Assembly: GCA_034509755.1 (NCBI GenBank)
Contig: CM067555.1
Coordinates: 1,620,142 to 1,684,141, forward strand
Direction of reading: 5' to 3'
DNA length: 64,000 bases
From: Anisodus tanguticus
Taxonomy: Eukaryota > Streptophyta > Magnoliopsida > Solanales > Solanaceae
In this document: in pieces, positions 33,522-45,104 of the stretch
Layout of the letters: every line of letters begins with the position of its first letter
Numbering within the stretch: position 1 is the stretch's first letter
Made by a program: the position numbers and the translations under genes
Notes under the pieces: model-generated
Database searches by the model: none
Seen by the model: the letters and a program-made list of their open reading frames with translations, nothing else
Told to the model about the DNA's origin: nothing

Positions 33522-34293
33522 TGGCAAGTGTCCGAAGTGACAGAGTGATAAAACATGAGTAAGATTTTGGAGGATTGGAAACGTTTTGTTTTCCCGCTTA
33601 TTTTGGAGTAATTTAAAGAAAACTTGTAAGAGAAGACAATGAAGAAATCATTTTCACTTTTCATCACTTCGGTAAACTTTGATCGGAAAGTGTGGGGACT
33701 ATCAGTACACGGTGAAAACCGGTATGACACGTGGTATGGAGTTCGAGGGAGGTGGCAGAGTTTCATATCAGATGAAGCTGCATCAAGACGAGTCCGGATA
33801 TCAAGACAAGACCACATAGTGACCGAATCAATTGGCACCGAGTGGAGATCCGGAGGAGCTCAAGGCATACCCGTTCCGGATATGACACCTGCCGTTATTC
33901 TTTGTTCATTACGTGATCATTATTCTCATTTAATTGCATTTAATTAAGGAATGTTCTCGGGCATAAATGTCTTGTATTGATAACTATAAAAGGAGTCCAA
34001 CCTTCATGTTGGAAGGCATCCCATTTTCATTATTCATACTTGCATAATTTACTTACAGCAATTACAACTCTTATTCCTCATTATTGGCTCGGACCCGAAG
34101 CAAATCAGCTAAGGATCAGACCAAATTCATTGAATAGTATCAATCAAGATCACATCATTTCATGCTAATCTTTCTGCTTGTTATTTTCGTTTTCTTAATT
34201 ATAGTTAACTGTTTCTTATTCCTTACCGCAAGTCAATTCACGTATCCTTAAAAACTACTTACAAATTCAAATATACCTTTTTTGGGGTAAACA
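33522..34293 (+). repeat. 5' LTR of the Tat element
   Basis: About 772 bp, similar over its whole length to 44117-44963. Landmarks are AGTGATAAAACATGAG, GTGTGGGGACTATC, a TATA-like CTATAAAAGGAG near 33984, and the end GGGTAAACA. The two LTRs differ at many positions and by indels, so the insertion is old. Confidence 0.82.
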
Positions 34294-34531
34294 ATTTGTC
34301 GCCCATCGTGGGGCTAAGGATAATAGTGGTGATTTGTTCAAACTCAAATGTCACTTGTTTCTTTCGAGATTTTGTGATTTCATGTCAATACTAAGTACTT
34401 ACAATATAGCTAGTGTTTGAGGTTAGCAACCACGATTACAACAATAACGGTAACAATGGTGCTAACAATATCAACAACAACAACGGCGTTCCGCCTGTTG
34501 ATCCAATGCATGACATTCCCCCGTCGATCCG

Positions 34532-36000
34532 ATGAGTGGAAACAACCCCGTGATTTCACCTCAGGGGTTTAGAAGGTCATGTGGAAATACACCGAACGAT
34601 GATGAGGATTGCGAAATAAATTTAGCTCGAATCTTTAACATGCTGAAGGAGAAACATAAGGCAATAACTCAGTTGCAGAAGAAAAACAGTGGAGCAAGTG
34701 AGGCGGATGAAACTCGTCCCGTCCACAATGATGATCCAGGCCGAAAAGAGGATCGGGTTGATGAAAATGACAATGGATCGGGGACTAACGAGTCTTCAGA
34801 GGTTTTGAGGCTGCTCCAAGCTTTGACCAAACGGGTGGACACTAATGAAAAGAAGGTTGAAACCTATAATTCACGGGTAGACCAGATTCTTGGAGCGCCT
34901 CCGATCCTTAAGGGACTGGACTCAAAGAGATACATTCAGTTGCCATTCCTATCGAGCACGATTTCGAAGTTGATTCCAAGAAGATTCAAAATGCTAGATC
35001 TTTCGAAGTACAATGGAACTACGAATCCTCAGGAGCACGTGACCTTGTAAAACCTGTGCAGGAAAGGGCAACGACATGCACCCGAAAGAAATTGAATCGG
35101 TGCTGCTAAAAATATTTGGCCAAACACTATCTAAATGAGCAATGACATGGTATTCTATGTTGCATGAATATTCTATTAATTCATTTGAAATGCTTGCAGA
35201 TGCTTTCATAAAGGCGCATGCTGGAGCACGGAAGGTCCAGGCGAGAAAAGTAGATATATTCAAAATTGCACAAAAGGATACAAAATTACTGCGTGTGTTC
35301 ATGACAAGATTTCAAAAGGAACGGATGCGTCTTCCTCTGGTACCTAATGAATGGGCAGTTGAAGCATTAATCCTAGGAGCTCTATGCCTCATTAAATTAA
35401 AGGAAAACTTGTTGGAATTTCCGGCGGTAACATGGGCAGATGTACATAATAGGTACTAGTCCAAAATCCGGGTGGAGGATGATCGACTCGAACTCCCCTC
35501 GGGGTCAGCAGGACAGAACAAAATTTTTGATAAATCAAATAGGGTAGTTGAGTCAGAGTCGAAATCTTCAAAAAATAGGTATCAACCTTACAGGCAACCG
35601 AAGAGGTCAAACTTCAGATCGGATAGGGGTCACAACAATCACAACTTTCCATAGGACAGAGGAGATATATGTAATGATCGAGGGTCTACCAGTAGGGGTC
35701 TACAATTCAAAAATGATACCAGTGGTTCTTTCTCTAATAGTGTGGAAAGCTCGAGGATTTCCAAATATAATTTCAATGTTAATGCGGCCGGACTTGTCTC
35801 AGCTCTTGGACATATTAAGGAGATAAGATGGCCGAGATCACTTCAGATAGATCCCGTTCAAAGAGATCCAAACTTGATTTGTGACTATCATGGAACTCAT
35901 GGTCACCTAATTGAGGATTGCCACCAATTGAGGGATGAAGTAGCCCGGTTGTTAAAAAATGGCCATCTACGCGAATTAGTGATTGAGTAAAGAGAAACTA
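34532..36000 (+). pseudogene. Tat gag, broken
   Basis: The first piece, 34532-35050, starts MSGNNPVISPQGF, has an acidic and charged region with a short coiled coil (VLRLLQALTKRVDTNEKKVE), and enters the conserved gag entry segment LDLSKYNGTTNPQEH. The retrotransposon gag core follows at 35142-35459 (MLADAFIKAHAGARKVQARK, VFMTRFQKERMRLP). A basic glutamine/asparagine-rich segment (35472-35654) and a zinc-knuckle-like CDYHGTHGHLIEDCHQL at about 35880-35930 complete it. Several frame changes and stops separate the pieces, for example around 35050-35140 and 35655-35742. Confidence 0.85.
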
Positions 36001-36239
36001 CAGAAGTAGAGAAGCAAACAAGTAAGTAGATCCGGTTGAACCCCATCATATCATAAACATAATTATCGGAGGGATGGATGTTCTGAAGGGATCCGTCATG
36101 ACCGCAAAAAAGACAAAAAAAACAGTAACTCAGAGAAGAGATCAGAGGTTACATACTGGAGGAAATAATATCTTTCAACAATGAAGACGTGTAGGGCATC
36201 ATTCAACCCCACAATGATGCTCTGGTAATTTCTGTCTTT

Positions 36240-38110
36240 ATTAATAAATTTCAAATTAAGCGGATTTTAATTGATCTAGGTAGGTTGGCCAACATCATCC
36301 GATGGAAGGTAGTGGAGCAATTGGGGTTGTTGCACCAAATTGTACCGGTAACCCGAGTTTTAAACGGTTTTAACATGGGAAGCGAGACTACAAAGGGGGA
36401 AATCACTCTTCCGGTCAATGCAGCCGAGAGAATTCGACAAATAAAGTTTTATGTCATTGAAGGCAAAATGAGGTACAATGCACTATTTGACAGGCCTTGG
36501 ATACATGATATGATGACCATACCCTTGATATTTCATATGATTTTAAAGTTCTCAACTCTTGAGGGAATTAAGTCAATTCGAGGAGAGAAACCGATAGCAA
36601 GGGAGATATTTATGGTATAAGAATCGGAGCAAACGCTTAAAGGGGTAAAAGATATGAGTAAAGGCAAATAGGTTAAATAGCAATCACAAGTTTAAGGCCC
36701 GTTGAGTAAAAAAAAAAGAAGATAAATTATGAGGAAGACGAGGACTACTATCGAGTACATAGGTCATTTGTGCTGCTGGATGATTTAGATGCCACGACGT
36801 CAACTATAGAAGAACTGGAGCAAGTCATCTTGTTCGTGCATCTACCGAATAGATAGGTATACCTGGGAACCGAGTTAACCCCGAAGCTCAGGCTTAAATT
36901 AATTGATTTTCTTAAAGCTAACGTTGATTGCTTTGTCTGGTCCCACTTAGACATGACACGTATTCCACCGGAGATAATGACTCACAAATTGAGTTTGGAT
37001 TCAAACTTCCCCTCGGTAAATCAAAAGAGAGACATATGGTCGACTTCAAACATAAGTTCGTCAATGAGAATATAACAAAGCTTTTAAATGTAGGTTCCAT
37101 CCGGGAGGTAGAGTATCCAGATCGGTTAGAAAATGTAGTGGTCGTACCTAAAAAAGGCAATAAATTGAAATTGTGCATAGATTTTAAAGATTTAAATAAA
37201 GCATGCTCAAAAGACTCTTTTCCTTTGCCGCACATCGATTAAATGATTGATGCTACGGTGGGGCATGAGATGTTGAGTTTTCTTGAAACATACCCCAGAT
37301 ACAACCAAATCAAGATGAATCCGGAGGATAAAAGATAAAACCTATTTTATAACTAGGTATGGGACTTACTGTTATAACGTAATGCCATTTAGTTTAAAAT
37401 TGTCGGACAAACATATCAACGACTAGTTAATCGCATGTTCGAGGATCAAATAGGTAATACAATGGAGAATTATATTGATGATATGTTAGTTAAGTCCCTG
37501 GAAGCAGAGAACTATTTAAAGGATTTGCAGAAAATATTTGACATACTCCGAAAGTACAATATGAAGCTGAATCCTGAGAAATGTGTTTTTGGAGTCGGGT
37601 CAGGCAAGTTTCTAGGTTTCTTGGTATCAAATCGAGGGATTGAAATCAATGCGGACAATATCAAGGCTATCGAAGAAATTCCAGAGGTACTCGAAGATGT
37701 GAAGGCAGTACAAAGACTAACTGAAATGATAGCCGCTTTGAATAGGTTTATCTCCCGGTCTTCGGAGAAAAGTCATCGGTTCTTATCTTTGTTAAGAAAG
37801 AAGAATGACTTCGAGTGGACACCGGAGTGTCAGCAAACTCTGAGGGGTTTGAAGAAGTATTTGTCTAGTCCATCGTTACTGCATAAACCAAAGGCATATG
37901 AGCAGTTGTTCCTATATTTAGCTGTGTCCGAGGTAGCCGTAAGTGCAATTTTGGTTCAAGAAGAGAAAGGTACGCAATTTCTGATTTACTACATGAGTAG
38001 AACACTAGCAAGTGCGGAAACTAGGTATCCTCATTTAGAAAAATTAGCATTAGCATTAATTACGACATCTAGAAAATTAAGGCTATATTTTCAATGTCAC
38101 ACTATATGAG
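36240..38110 (+). pseudogene. Tat protease and reverse transcriptase, broken
   Basis: The protease region (36240-36620) keeps RYNALFDRPWIHDM, but the active-site triad reads DLG, with LGRLAN where DSGSSAN is usual. Reverse transcriptase is at 36928-37242 (VVVPKKGNKLKLCIDFKDLN ... DSFPLPHID) and 37435-38109 (the YIDDMLVKS active site near 37471; NPEKCVFGVGSGKFLGF; then the first RNase H). Stops interrupt the middle near 37242, 37335 and 37360. It is non-functional. Confidence 0.87.
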
Positions 38111-38274
38111 TAGTAATAACTTATCCGCTAAAGAGTGTAATGCATAAACTAGAGCTATCCGACAGGTTAGCCAAATGGGCAGTAGAAGTTAATGGGTATA
38201 TCATAGAATATAATTCAAGAACAACTATAAAGTCTCAAGTTTTAGCAGACTTCGTAGCAGATTTTACACCCTGA

Positions 38275-38820
38275 ATGATTCCCGAGATGGAAAGAGAACT
38301 TAGATTAACCTCGAGAGCAACATCGGAGGTCTGGACCTTATACACAGACGAAGCTTCAAATATGAAAAGGTCCGGACTCGGGTAGTGCTTAAGACACATG
38401 CATGAGATATTATTATGCAATCAATAAGAACTGTGAAATTGACTAACAATGAAGCCGAGTATGAGGCTATGATTGCAGGTTTAGAATTGGCAAGGAGTCT
38501 TGGAGCAGAGGCATCGAAGGAAAATGTGACTCGCTTCTGATTGTTAATCAAGTGAACGGAGTGCTCAAAGTGAAAGAAGAAAGAATGCAAAAATACTTAG
38601 AGAAAATTCAAGTGTTGTTGCACCGGTTCAAAGAATGGACCATGGAATATGTTTTCCGAGAGCAAAATAATAAAGCGGATGCTTTGAAAAATTTGGGGTC
38701 ATTTGTGGTAGCCGAGAAGTTTAATTCTGGAATAGTTGTGCAACTACTGAACTCCACAATTGATGGTGGGTACGCCAAGGTGAATACAACAAGCTTGACT
38801 TGGGACTGACGCAATAAATA
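38275..38820 (+). pseudogene. Second (archaeal-like) RNase H of the Tat element, broken
   Basis: Pieces read WTLYTDEASNMKRSGLG (with E where the usual residue is G), then a shifted stretch, then CDSLLIVNQVNGVLKVKEER and MEYVFREQNNKADALKNLGS. This second RNase H after the normal one is characteristic of Tat elements. At least two frame changes lie between 38380 and 38540. Confidence 0.8.
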
Positions 38821-38946
38821 CATTGATTACCTTCAAGATGGAAAGATGCCTATGAATCTGAATGAGTCAAGGGTTTTAGAACGAAAGCTTCTAGGTTTTA
38901 CTTGGTTGGTGGACAATTGTACTGAAGGTCCTTTTACGGTCCTTTA

Positions 38947-40040
38947 GTGAGATGCTTAGGACCTTGGGAAACTGACTATGTGATGCGCGAGATCCACGAG
39001 GGGACTTGTGGAAATCACCCAAGGGTAGAGTTACTGGTCCGAAAATTGATTAGGGCCGATACTATTGGTCCCAAATGGAAGAAAACACTAAGAACTTTGT
39101 CTGGAAATGTAATGTATGTAAAAGGCACACATCAATGATTCACAAACCGACGGAATTAATGCATCATATTTTGTCGCCATGGCCATTCATGAAATGGGGA
39201 ATGGATATCGTGGGGCCACTCCCATGGGCACCTGGAAAGATACGCTTTATTTTGTTTATAACTGAATATTTCTTTAAATTGGTTGAAGCAAAGGCATTCA
39301 AAAAGGTTAGAGAGAAAACAGTCATCAATTTTATTTGGGATCACATCATTTGCCGGTTCAGCACACCGATTGAGATTACTTGCGACAATGATCATCAGTT
39401 CATTGGTAAGAAGGTGAATGATTTTGTTGAAGGATTGAAAATCAAGAAGATAGTGTCGACTCCGTATCACCCGAGTACAAACGGGCAAGCAGAGTCAACA
39501 AACAAAATAATCATTCAGAACTTGAGGAAAAGACTAAAAGAGTCAAAAGGCAAGTGGAGAGAAATTTTACCAAATGTGTTGTGGGCATACAGAACAATGC
39601 CGAAATCCAGCATCGGTGAAATACCGTTCTCTTTGGTTTATGGTGCAGAAGCGATGATTCCGGTGAAAGTAGGTGAGCCGAGCTTAAAGTTTAGTCTTGC
39701 AACTGAAGAATCAAACAACGAAGCTATGGCCATTAAGCTTGACTTAACGGATGAACACCGTGAGTTAGAATTGCTACGGTTAGTGGCTCAAAAGCAAAGG
39801 ATGGGAAGATACTACAACCGGATGACAAATCTTGGGCACTTTCAAGTAGGAGACTTGATTCTGCGAAAAGTAACCCTCAACACCAAGAATCCCAATGAAG
39901 GGAAGTTGGGCCTGAACTAGGAAGGTCCTTACAAAGTGTCAAGAATAACCGGTAAAGGCGCGTATCAGTTAGAAACCGAAGATGGTCAGAAGTTGCCAAA
40001 CAACTGGAACATTACATACTTGAAGCGATATTATTACTAA
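38947..40040 (+). pseudogene. Tat integrase, nearly open
   Basis: The zinc-binding part is split between two frames, 38947-39138 (HEGTCGNHPRVELLVRKL) and 39075 onward (WKCNVCKRHT). The catalytic core in 39075-39920 is uninterrupted, with MKWGMDIVGPLPW, ITCDNDHQFIGKK and TNGQAESTNK supplying the D, D and E residues. After the stop at 39920, the frame continues with EGPYKVSRITGKGAYQLET and LKRYYY, so a nonsense mutation near the end and a shift near the start are the defects. Confidence 0.87.
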
Positions 40041-41240
40041 GGTATGTGTTCGATTAATTATTTAAGCTGCATTTGGTTTGATATTGCTAACTTGTGCAGG
40101 AAAAAAATTGGAGTCATCATGCAAAGACCGGAGAGTTAGAATTAGGTCTGAAAATACATGTTGCACTCTTTTTTCCTTAGCACGATTTTTATCCTAGAAA
40201 GGATTTTTCCGACAAGGTTTTTAATGAGGCAACAATGTAGAACGTGTTACTTAGTAGTTGAAGATCATACTAGGACACTTGGGAATGGGGACTGCCCGAC
40301 AGTGAAAAGTAAATAGTGCTTGAATTCTCATGTTTCGAATACAAACACTAGGGGACTGTCACACCCTCAGATGCTTGGATTAGATTAATCAAGTCAAGAA
40401 ATCGAAGATAGAAGATTGAAGTTTTTTTGTTTGTTCAACATTTTTTGTAAGGCCAAAAGATTGAAAGAATCTTGCTCAAATAGTGTTAATAATATGAAAA
40501 AGTCATGTAAAGGCAAAAAGATCGAATGAATCTTGCCCAGTGTTCATCCAAAGCAAAGCTGAAATGAAATTGCTTTTTGTTCATAGTTTGCCTCGGAGGT
40601 TTACATTTGTGTTTCTACGTAGTAGTTGAAAAATTCATCAGGCTTATGAGCTAAAGTTATTAAGTCCTTAACTGGGGACTGTCATCATAAAAGCGTTCGG
40701 AATAAATTAAGTAATGTTCTCAAAATATGCTTCTAAGACACCAGATCAAATGAATCTAGCCTATTTTAAAGACAACTGAGTTGTCTAAAAGTTGGAAATA
40801 AATGAAGCTCCAACATTCATGCCCGAAATGAATAAGAGACATCTTATTCATAAGCATAAAAATAAGATCCTTATATTTAGTCATTAAATGACCCAAAACT
40901 AGAAGAAATTGCCCGGTATGAAGCAAACTAAAGTAAAAGTTTGTATTCAAAAATTGATTAAGTTTTTTTTAATGCCGGGAGAACTTTTATCTGGATCGAC
41001 ACAAACTAAGTGATGGTTTGTTTAAATAGAACTCCGAAGTCGAAGTCAATTATCCCAAATCGGGTTAAAGCATTATTTGGTTAAGTTATTGAAAATAAGA
41101 AAGCAATAACGAATGTTGAAAGATAGAAAAAAATTATGGTCAAGACGAAAGGGATATTCATTCATAGGCAAATCTGGAAAAAGGCCAGAACAAAACAGGC
41201 AAAAAGGAAAGAGAAATACAAAGGCGTGTAAGCCTAAAGT
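40041..41240. other. Tat spacer between integrase and antisense gene
   Basis: The GGGGACTG motif recurs (about 40288, 40353, 40673), resembling polypurine-tract copies. No coding signal in either direction. A TTGAAAGAATCTTGC/TCGAATGAATCTTGC pair is at about 40460 and 40520. Confidence 0.5.
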
Positions 41241-43903
41241 TCAGTCAGACTCAGATTCAGAGTCCTCTAGGTCATCTTCGGTGCTGTCTCTATTTAGCTT
41301 TTGGTAGGCTCTAAGCTCGAGGTCTTTTGTCTCGGCAATCTTGTCATCTATCTCCGATATCCCATCTCGAGCCAGCTCTAAAGTGAATCTTCAGACATTC
41401 CAAGTTATATGCTCGGTCTTTAGCACTGTCCGATCCACATCGGCCCGAGTTTGGTCTCATTCGTCCAAGGCTTGAGTGAGTTGGGCGGAGGTTTCTACAT
41501 TTCTTTGGGTAGAAGCCTTAAGCTCATTTCTCAACCCTTCGATGGTTTGAGCTTGTTAGTTGACCTGATCCTGAGTCACCTTTAGTGCAACCTATTCGGC
41601 AGCTCTCTCCGCATAAATTTCGGTAAGCTCGGTGTCAAGACGATCGATCTCGACTTAAAGAAAATCTTCTTTGTCCTCGAGCTCTTGGGTTAAGTCCTGA
41701 ACATTGTTATAGAGTTCATCATTTTTCATGTCCAAAACCTTGTTCTATTAATTGGAGAGCTCGAGGTCATTCGTTGCCCGTAGGTAGTCGCCTTTGATTT
41801 AGTCTAACTCTGCCTTAATAGAGGGCGAATCACCGGCTTGCTGCAGTTGAGCCTATTTTTATTGAAAAACCCATTTGAGGTGCCGAATCTCTTAGTCTTG
41901 AGCATCAAGTTGCCTCTTGAGGTCTTTGTTCTCATCCATACATCAGATAAACCTTCGCTGTCTAAAATAGATGACTGCAAAAAAATATGTTTTCAAGTCC
42001 GAGTAAGGATATGCAAAATAAAAAAGAAAGACAAATGTATAACTTGAAGTAAGAAAGGGTGATACATACCCGGTTCGATGCATGCATGCCTTTGTTAAAG
42101 AGGCACTGCCATGAGACATTCTTCATTTTCTTCCTATCGGACTCCGATATCAGGGGCCTCAAATAACTGGCAACCCCAACTGGCCAAGACAAGAAGTTGG
42201 TATCATTGGAGAAAAAAAGGGTTGTAGTTCTCACTCTCCTCGGATTCGCACTCGGGGCCAGAAAGATACTCACGAGTTTGGATCGAGAGCTGGTATGATT
42301 CTTTGGAGTTCAGAAGGATTTGGAGAGTTTTTTTGGAATGTTTAAATGAGAAAACTCAGAGGTGTTCGCATGTGGCATCGGGTTTACGGAGGCTCCAGCT
42401 TCATTAAAGAAGCGGTCAAAATTGTCTTGCCCAAAATTTTAGGCCGATTGTGTTGATGGTGGATGAGTTGAAGTTCATAGTTTCTTGGCCAACGACTCCT
42501 CATATGTGGCTTCATTATTATCCTTGATGATGACAAGAACTGGGTCGGCGGTCGGTGGCAGAAGCCGATGCGACACCGAATGTTGGCACAACAACTTCAG
42601 CAACAATATTTTCTTTATCTCCGGTGGGAATATCCTTCACCAGAGTGGTGGTAGTTTTTCTCACCCAAACATCATCTGGGGAGATACCAGTGTTCTGGAC
42701 CCGGAAGGACCACCCGCTTCCGGAGTTCTTTTCCTATTTGAAGTGGTCAAGGGTGACTTCGGAGGCTTTGAAGATTTGGACTTGGTGGATTTATTTTTCT
42801 TTGGTGCCTCGGTGAGCTGATGCAGTTGGATCAAGTACCGAATTAGGGACAATTGGAGCAGTCGAAGGGTTGGACCTTGGGATCGAAGTGCCCTTCGGTA
42901 AACCTGAGTGTTTGAAAAAGAAGAAGTGAAAATATGTGGAAAATTAGTAGTAGAAAAAAGAGTTCGAAAGACACTAACCGTGATTTTGGGATGTCCATCG
43001 ATTTTTGGAAAGCACTTTCCATGTCCGCTTCTTATTCGGATAAGGGGTGATGATTTTCTCGACCCATTTGTAAGATTTTTGACATGGACCAAAGTCCAAC
43101 TAATAGCTGGTAAAAGTGACAACATGAAACTTAGAATATATTGAAGAAATTGAGTAAGAAACGAATAGAGTAGTTGTTGGTACTTACGATTCAAATTCTA
43201 TTCTTCTAGAAAAAGCATGAACCTAGCCAGAATAATTTATGCAGTAGGAACCGTAACAAAACGTTCCATCCAACCTCGGCCCCAGTCTTTATCGATGCTG
43301 GACAGGATGGGAAATTTGCCTCGTTTTGAGATTTTAATGATCTCTCCACGAAAGAATCTTGGGACGTATAAATGAATCAAATGATCCAAAGTAAAAGATT
43401 CGTTGACCAAATTGGGTAAGAAACGAAGGCAAAATAACGACCCTCCAAATAGACAGACCAATTTGTGCAAGACACAAGTTATAAGTCTTGCACATCTCGA
43501 GGATCATATTGTCAATCGGATGGTCAAGCTTGAAGGTGAAATGGTAGGTGTATACGTTGGAGTACCCGGTTATGTAAGTATTAATATCTTTATTCGGGTT
43601 TGGTATAACGATCCCGGCGAGCTTGGTCCAGGCACAGTCATTTCAAACTGTGTTAAGGCCGGAGACACTAATGGAGGACGACCAACTTTTAGCTTCTTCA
43701 CCTCGGTCAGATTTCGAAGAGGTAGTAGAAATATAAAATTTTCTGTCAAAATGAAAGGTAGATCGAAGCATGTCATATGCTTTAGGTTCTGTGGCGGCCT
43801 GAACTTTAGAGGCCTCACCGGTGCCAGTGGTTTCATCAGAAGCCAACGGTGGTGAAATTGCCGTAGAGGACTATCTTGAGGAAGGTCGGGTGTTTTTGGT
43901 CAT
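41241..43903 (-). pseudogene. Antisense extra gene of the Tat element, with three introns
   Basis: On the strand opposite gag-pol, the frame begins with ATG at 43903-43901 (MTKNTRPSSR, then an early TAG). It continues through PNPNKDINTYITGYSNVYTY and LVNESFTLDHLIHLYVPRF (43470-43237). Three GT-AG introns can be read: 43107-43187, 42904-42978 and 41975-42069. Removing the second joins an open frame across RWTSQNHG and LPKGTSI. After the third comes a coiled-coil-like region (MDENKDLKRQLDAQD onward), ending in an acidic tail DDLEDSESESD and TGA at 41243-41241. Several in-frame stops make this copy a pseudogene. Antisense extra ORFs are known in Tat elements; their function is unknown. Confidence 0.75.
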
Positions 43904-44116
43904 CGTGATGAAAATATGAAGGTTTGAAGGCTTGAAGTTATGAATATATGAAGATTTGAAGGTTGAATGTTTGAATGTTTGAAGGGTTGAGGATTTTAGG
44001 AAATTTGGGAAGAAAGTAAAAATTATGAAAGAAAAAAAGAAAGGGTTTTATAGGGACGTTGTCATCATTACGAAATATTTCGGTTCACGAACCGAAGTGA
44101 GTGTTCAATTAGACAG

Positions 44117-44963
44117 TGACACATGTACGAAATGGCAGAGTGATAAGACATGAGTCAGATTTTGGAGGATTAGAAACGTTTCATTTTTCCTCTTATTTCG
44201 GAGTAATTTGAAAGGAAACTTGTAAGAGAAGACAACGAAGAAATAATTTCCACTTTCCATCACTTCGGTAAACTTTGATCTGAAAAGTGTGAGGACTATC
44301 TGTATATAGTGAAAACCGGCACGACACGTGGCAAGGTTTTTAGTATGGAGTTCTAGAGAGGTGCCTTAGAGTTCCATATCGGATGAAGCTGCATCAAGAT
44401 GAGTCCGGGTATAAAGACAAGACCGAGTAGTGACCGAATCAATTGGCACGAGTGGAGAATCGGAGGAGCTCAAGGCATACCCGTTCCAGATATGACGCAT
44501 GTCGTTACTTTTTGTTCATTAAGTGGTCATTATTCTCATTTAATTGTATTTAATTAAGGAATGATTCTCGGACATAAATGTCTTGTATTGATAGCTATAA
44601 AATGAGCTCAACCTTCATGTCAGAAGGGAATCTCATTTTCATTATCCATACTTGCACAATTTACTTACACCAATTACAGCTCTTATTCCTCATTATTGGC
44701 TTGGAGCCGAAGCAAATTAGCTAAGGATAAGACCAAATTCACTGAATAGTATCAATCAAGATCACAACATTTTATGCTAATCTTTCTGCTTGTTATTTTT
44801 GTTTGCTTAATTATTATTAACTATTTCTTATTCCTAATTGCAAGTCAATCCATGCATCGTTAAAAATCAATTATAAATTCAACTGTACCTTTTTTGAGGT
44901 GTAAGTCCATCCATATATCTTTAAAAACTACTTACAATAACTGTACTTTTTTTTGGGTAAACA
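44117..44963 (+). repeat. 3' LTR of the Tat element
   Basis: About 847 bp, similar to 33522-34293. It ends in GGGTAAACA. It carries an additional partial repeat near its end (GTAAGTCCATCCATATATCT, about 44900), which explains its extra length. Confidence 0.82.
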
Positions 44964-45104
44964 TGTATGTACCAACTTAATATAAACGTTTATTCTTTAC
45001 TAGGAAAGAGAAAACGAATAAACATCTGTAACTCTTACAAATCACTCTAGTCAGTCAAGTGAACTAAACCTTCGACAGGTTCCTTAAATATAGATGGTTT
45101 TTAT

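Larger units (their letters stand above)
33522..44963 (+). mobile_element. Ty3/Gypsy Tat-lineage retrotransposon, 11.4 kb
   Basis: It has two LTRs (33522-34293 and 44117-44963) and a binding-site-like ATTTGTCGCCCATCGTGGGG directly after the first. Order is gag, protease, RT, RNase H, a second RNase H, integrase, then a 1.2-kb spacer and an antisense gene. The dual RNase H and the large extra region before the 3' LTR place it in Tat. All sense coding regions have stops or frameshifts. LTR starts are approximate (similarity may reach 33512 and 44102) and no convincing target duplication was found, so it may be a recombinant or old copy. Confidence 0.88.

Noticed and set aside
43403..43855. 150-codon plus-strand ORF
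   Set aside because: It lies opposite the antisense gene of the Tat element, whose minus-strand reading has the better similarity and splice sites.
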